Below, in pieces: positions 61,819 through 64,000 of a stretch of DNA of 64,000 bases; the stretch's first letter is position 1; the number at the start of each line of letters is the position of its first letter. The translations under genes were made by a program, and so were the position numbers. The notes beneath the pieces were generated by a model. It saw nothing but the letters and a program-made list of their open reading frames with translations. It was not told the DNA's origin and did no database searches. This DNA comes from Streptomyces sp. NBC_01571 (lineage in GTDB: Bacteria; Actinomycetota; Actinomycetes; Streptomycetales; Streptomycetaceae): positions 7,192,001-7,256,000 of the forward strand of contig NZ_JAPEPZ010000001.1 of assembly GCF_026339875.1 (NCBI RefSeq). The letters run 5' to 3'.

Positions 61819-63663
61819 CTATTCGCGGTCCTCGGCCGTGGCACGGCGACGCATCGCGAAGAACGCCCCGGCGCCCACGAGGACGACCACGCCCGCGACG
61901 ATGCCGATGATGACGCCCGTCGAGCTCGAACCGTCGGAGGACGCACCGGAGGAGCCCGCCGGAACCGCCGACCACCAGCTCCAGTAGCCGTCCTGGCCGT
62001 AGATGTTCCCGGCCGCCTTCGGCATCGTCTCGATCGACTTGATCTGGTCGGTGCGGTAGGCCTCCACCGCGTTCGGGTACGCCATGACGTTCATGTACCC
62101 GGTGTCGTACAGCCGCGACTCCATCTGCTTGACGATCTCCGCCCGCTTGGCGGTGTCGTACTCGGCGAGTTGCCGGCCGTACAGCTCGTCGTACTTCTTG
62201 TCGCAGATGAAGTTGTCGGTCGCGCCCGTGTCCTTGGGTGTGGCGGGCAGCGCCGCGCAGGTGTGGATCGACAGCACGAAGTCGGGGTCGGGGTTGACGG
62301 ACCAGCCGTCGAAGGCCAGGTCGTACTTGCCCGCGAGCCACGGGTCCGTCACGTTGTCCAGGCAGTCGAGGGTGACGCCGATGCCCAGCTTGCCGAACCA
62401 CTCCTTCAGGTACTGCCCGACCGCCTTGTCGTTCGGGTCGGTGGCGTGGCACAGCAGCCGGTAGTTGATCGGCTTGCCGTTCTTCTCGACGCGCTTGCCG
62501 TCACCGTTCTTCTTGTAGCCCGCCTCGTCGAGGAGTTGGGCCGCCTTCGCCGGGTCGTAGCCGAGGTTCTGACTCGCCGAGGGCTTCCAGGAGTACGTGG
62601 AGAAGCGCGGCGGGATGTATCCCTCGCCCTCGACGGCGTGGCCCTGGAAGACCTTGTCGACGAGGGTGCTCCGGTCGACCGCCATGAACAGCGCCTGGCG
62701 GACCTTCTGGTCGAGCAGGGACTGTGCACCGTCGCCGAAGCGGTCCCCGTTCGCGGCCTGGGCGCCGGGATTGGTGGCGAGGGCGTAGAAACGGCGGCCG
62801 GGGGCGTCGTTGACCTTGATGTTCGGCTGGCTCTTGAGCGCGGCGGACTGGGCGGGCGTCAGGTTGGAGACGAACGACACCTCGCCCTTCTGGAGGGCCG
62901 CGACGGCCGCGTCACCGTCCTTGTAGTACTTGAAGACCAGCTCGTCGAACTTGGGCGCGCCTCGCCAGAAGGTCTTGTTGGGCTTGAGCCGTACGTAGCT
63001 GTCGGGCTTGTAGTCCGTCAGGATGAACGGCCCGTTGCCCACGATGGGGAAGCTCTTGTCGTTGTTGAACTTGGAGAAGTCCCCGACCTTCTCCCAGATG
63101 TGCCGGGGCACGATCGGGACGTCGAGAGCGGCCATGGTGGCCTGCGGCTTCTTCAGCTCGATGACCAGCTTGGTGGGGCTCGGGGCGGTGACCTTCTTGA
63201 AGTTGCCGACGAAGCTGCCGTTCGCGGTGGCCGCGTTCGGGTCGGTCATCATCTTGTTGAAGGTCCACGCCGCGTCCGCGGCGGTGGCCTGCTTGCCGTC
63301 CGACCACTTGGAGTTCGAGCGGATCGTGTAGGTCCAGGTGAGCTTGTCGGCGGACGGCGCCCACTTGGTGGCGAGGCCCGGGATCGCGTGGTTGTCCGCC
63401 GGGTCGTAGTTGGTCAGGTACTCGTACATGAGCCGGTGAATGCTCGTGCTGACCAGGCGTGACGCCAGGAAGGGGCTGAGCGAGTCGACGCTCTGGGCGA
63501 CCGCGACGGTGAGGACGTTCTTGCCCTCCGCGGCCCGGGCCTGCTGCGGGGCCGGATCGAGCGGCGTCGCGAGACCGGCGGTGAGGGTGAGGGCGGCGGC
63601 GCCCGCGGCGGCGAGGAGCCTGAGACGCGGACGTCCTCCGGTGAGCTGATCTTGTCTGTTCAT
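61819..63663 (-). CDS. Oligopeptide-binding protein with C-terminal membrane anchor
   Basis: 614 residues from the ATG at 63663, where GAGGT lies upstream; ATGs further out have no binding site. A signal peptide (L-R-L-LAAAGAAALTLTAGL, cleavage near A-R-A at 44) replaces the usual lipobox: there is no cysteine there. The SBP family 5 fold spans residues 50-560 (L-T-V-AVAQSVDSLSPF ... W-T-Y-TIRSNSKWSDG ... KVRQALFMAVDRSTLV). The protein then ends in a Ser/Gly linker, one transmembrane helix (GVIIGIVAGVVVLVGAGAFF) and MRRR. It is thus held to the membrane by its C-terminus. It feeds peptides, or another ligand of the OppA family, to the four downstream gene products. Confidence 0.9.
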   Translation of the reverse strand: MNRQDQLTGGRPRLRLLAAAGAAALTLTAGLATPLDPAPQQARAAEGKNVLTVAVAQSVDSLSPFLASRLVSTSIHRLMYEYLTNYDPADNHAIPGLATKWAPSADKLTWTYTIRSNSKWSDGKQATAADAAWTFNKMMTDPNAATANGSFVGNFKKVTAPSPTKLVIELKKPQATMAALDVPIVPRHIWEKVGDFSKFNNDKSFPIVGNGPFILTDYKPDSYVRLKPNKTFWRGAPKFDELVFKYYKDGDAAVAALQKGEVSFVSNLTPAQSAALKSQPNIKVNDAPGRRFYALATNPGAQAANGDRFGDGAQSLLDQKVRQALFMAVDRSTLVDKVFQGHAVEGEGYIPPRFSTYSWKPSASQNLGYDPAKAAQLLDEAGYKKNGDGKRVEKNGKPINYRLLCHATDPNDKAVGQYLKEWFGKLGIGVTLDCLDNVTDPWLAGKYDLAFDGWSVNPDPDFVLSIHTCAALPATPKDTGATDNFICDKKYDELYGRQLAEYDTAKRAEIVKQMESRLYDTGYMNVMAYPNAVEAYRTDQIKSIETMPKAAGNIYGQDGYWSWWSAVPAGSSGASSDGSSSTGVIIGIVAGVVVLVGAGAFFAMRRRATAEDRE

Positions 63664-63757
63664 GGGTCGGTGACCTCGCGTCATCGCTCGCACGGGGATG
63701 GCTGGTTGAACTACTGGATCAGGGGTGAACGGGGGGCGCCGGCGGGGTTGATGTGTG

Positions 63758-63787
63758 TGTCTATCAGCGGCGGTCTCCGCGAGTCAA
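63758..63787 (-). promoter_or_regulatory. Promoter of the peptide transporter operon
   Basis: On the minus strand TTGACT (63787-63782) and TAGACA (63763-63758) are 18 bp apart, a good match to the housekeeping consensus. The distance to the binding-protein start leaves a leader of about 90 bases. Confidence 0.7.
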
Positions 63788-63913
63788 CGGCAGGCGGACC
63801 CCATGTGGCCTGCGGAAATAACGAGTTGGCGCGGAATATTCGCTCATTGGTTCAGACCGGTGAAGCCCCCCTGGCCAGGGGGTGGCGCTTTCTTTCGCCC
63901 CTGGACACGCGAA

Positions 63914-63943
63914 GGCCCGCACCGTCGACGGACGGTGCGGGCC
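63914..63943 (-). terminator. Perfect 13-bp hairpin near the right edge
   Basis: GGCCCGCACCGTC at 63914-63926 pairs with GACGGTGCGGGCC at 63931-63943 over a GACG loop. It probably ends a minus-strand gene that lies mostly outside the window. Confidence 0.65.
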
Positions 63944-64000
63944 CTGGCGGGAACCGGCCCCTCGGAAGGGGCCGATCGGGTGAGGGTTTCCGGCTACTGC

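Larger units (their letters stand above)
63664..64000. other. Upstream region of the peptide transporter operon
   Basis: It holds a promoter for the operon (63758-63787), the palindrome CCCCCTGGCCAGGGGG near 63868, and two hairpins near 63914-63943 and 63956-63972. A minus-strand TAG at 63994-63996 suggests a gene on that strand ends just inside the right edge, which the hairpins would terminate. Confidence 0.45.

Overview
The window is high-GC actinobacterial DNA, almost certainly from a Streptomyces chromosome core region. Support: very GC-rich third codon positions, frequent GTG and TTG starts, a DasR-type operator in front of a family 18 chitinase, and a gene order known from Streptomyces (dxr - site-2 protease - ispG - two acetyltransferases - proS ... 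rimP-nusA-ylxR-infB-ylxP-rbfA-truB ... ribF). I see no tRNA, rRNA, CRISPR array, transposase, integrase or phage genes.

Layout. 0-9.6 kb: the 3' end of a polyamine-type binding protein, a duplicated PH-like membrane protein, a cytosolic 5'-nucleotidase, a small cell-wall protein overlapping its probable sortase, an ECF sigma factor with an overlapping proline-rich membrane partner, a glycerophosphodiester phosphodiesterase, an adenosine/aminodeoxyfutalosine deaminase, a DUF4190 protein and a NADAR protein. 9.7-16.9 kb: one long operon for polyamine use (aldehyde dehydrogenase, PotD, PotA, PotB, PotC, FAD-dependent amine oxidoreductase). 17-28 kb: a small unknown protein, a chitinase under a DasR-like operator, a PAP2 phosphatase, GabT, a membrane-anchored VirD4/FtsK-like ATPase, a PucR-type regulator and a second aldehyde dehydrogenase. 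With the polyamine operon these make a plausible route putrescine -> gamma-aminobutyraldehyde -> GABA -> succinate semialdehyde -> succinate. 28.2-34 kb: an oxalate decarboxylase remnant with frameshifts, a YflT-type stress protein, a LacI regulator with two palindromic operators, a small gene missed by length filters, an acyl-CoA dehydrogenase and a secreted lamin-tail protein.

34-51.5 kb: housekeeping genes. They cover isoprenoid precursors (dxr, ispG), a membrane protease, proS, and the translation/transcription cluster rimP-nusA-ylxR-infB, then ylxP-rbfA-truB after a strong terminator. A kinase-fold protein lacking its catalytic aspartates and a lipoprotein/ferritin-like pair are inserted on the minus strand.

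51.8-64 kb: a 1435-residue protein joining a trypsin-fold domain without its serine to a STAND-like ATPase and a repeat-rich C-terminal half, then ribF, an 11-unit 19-bp tandem array, and a complete five-gene oligopeptide ABC transporter operon on the minus strand whose binding protein carries a C-terminal membrane anchor.

The least described items are the protease-like/ATPase fusion, the degenerate kinase, the lipoprotein-type sortase with its atypical substrate, the small gene at 31.35 kb and the 19-bp array. No unambiguous new multi-gene defence or biosynthetic system was found.
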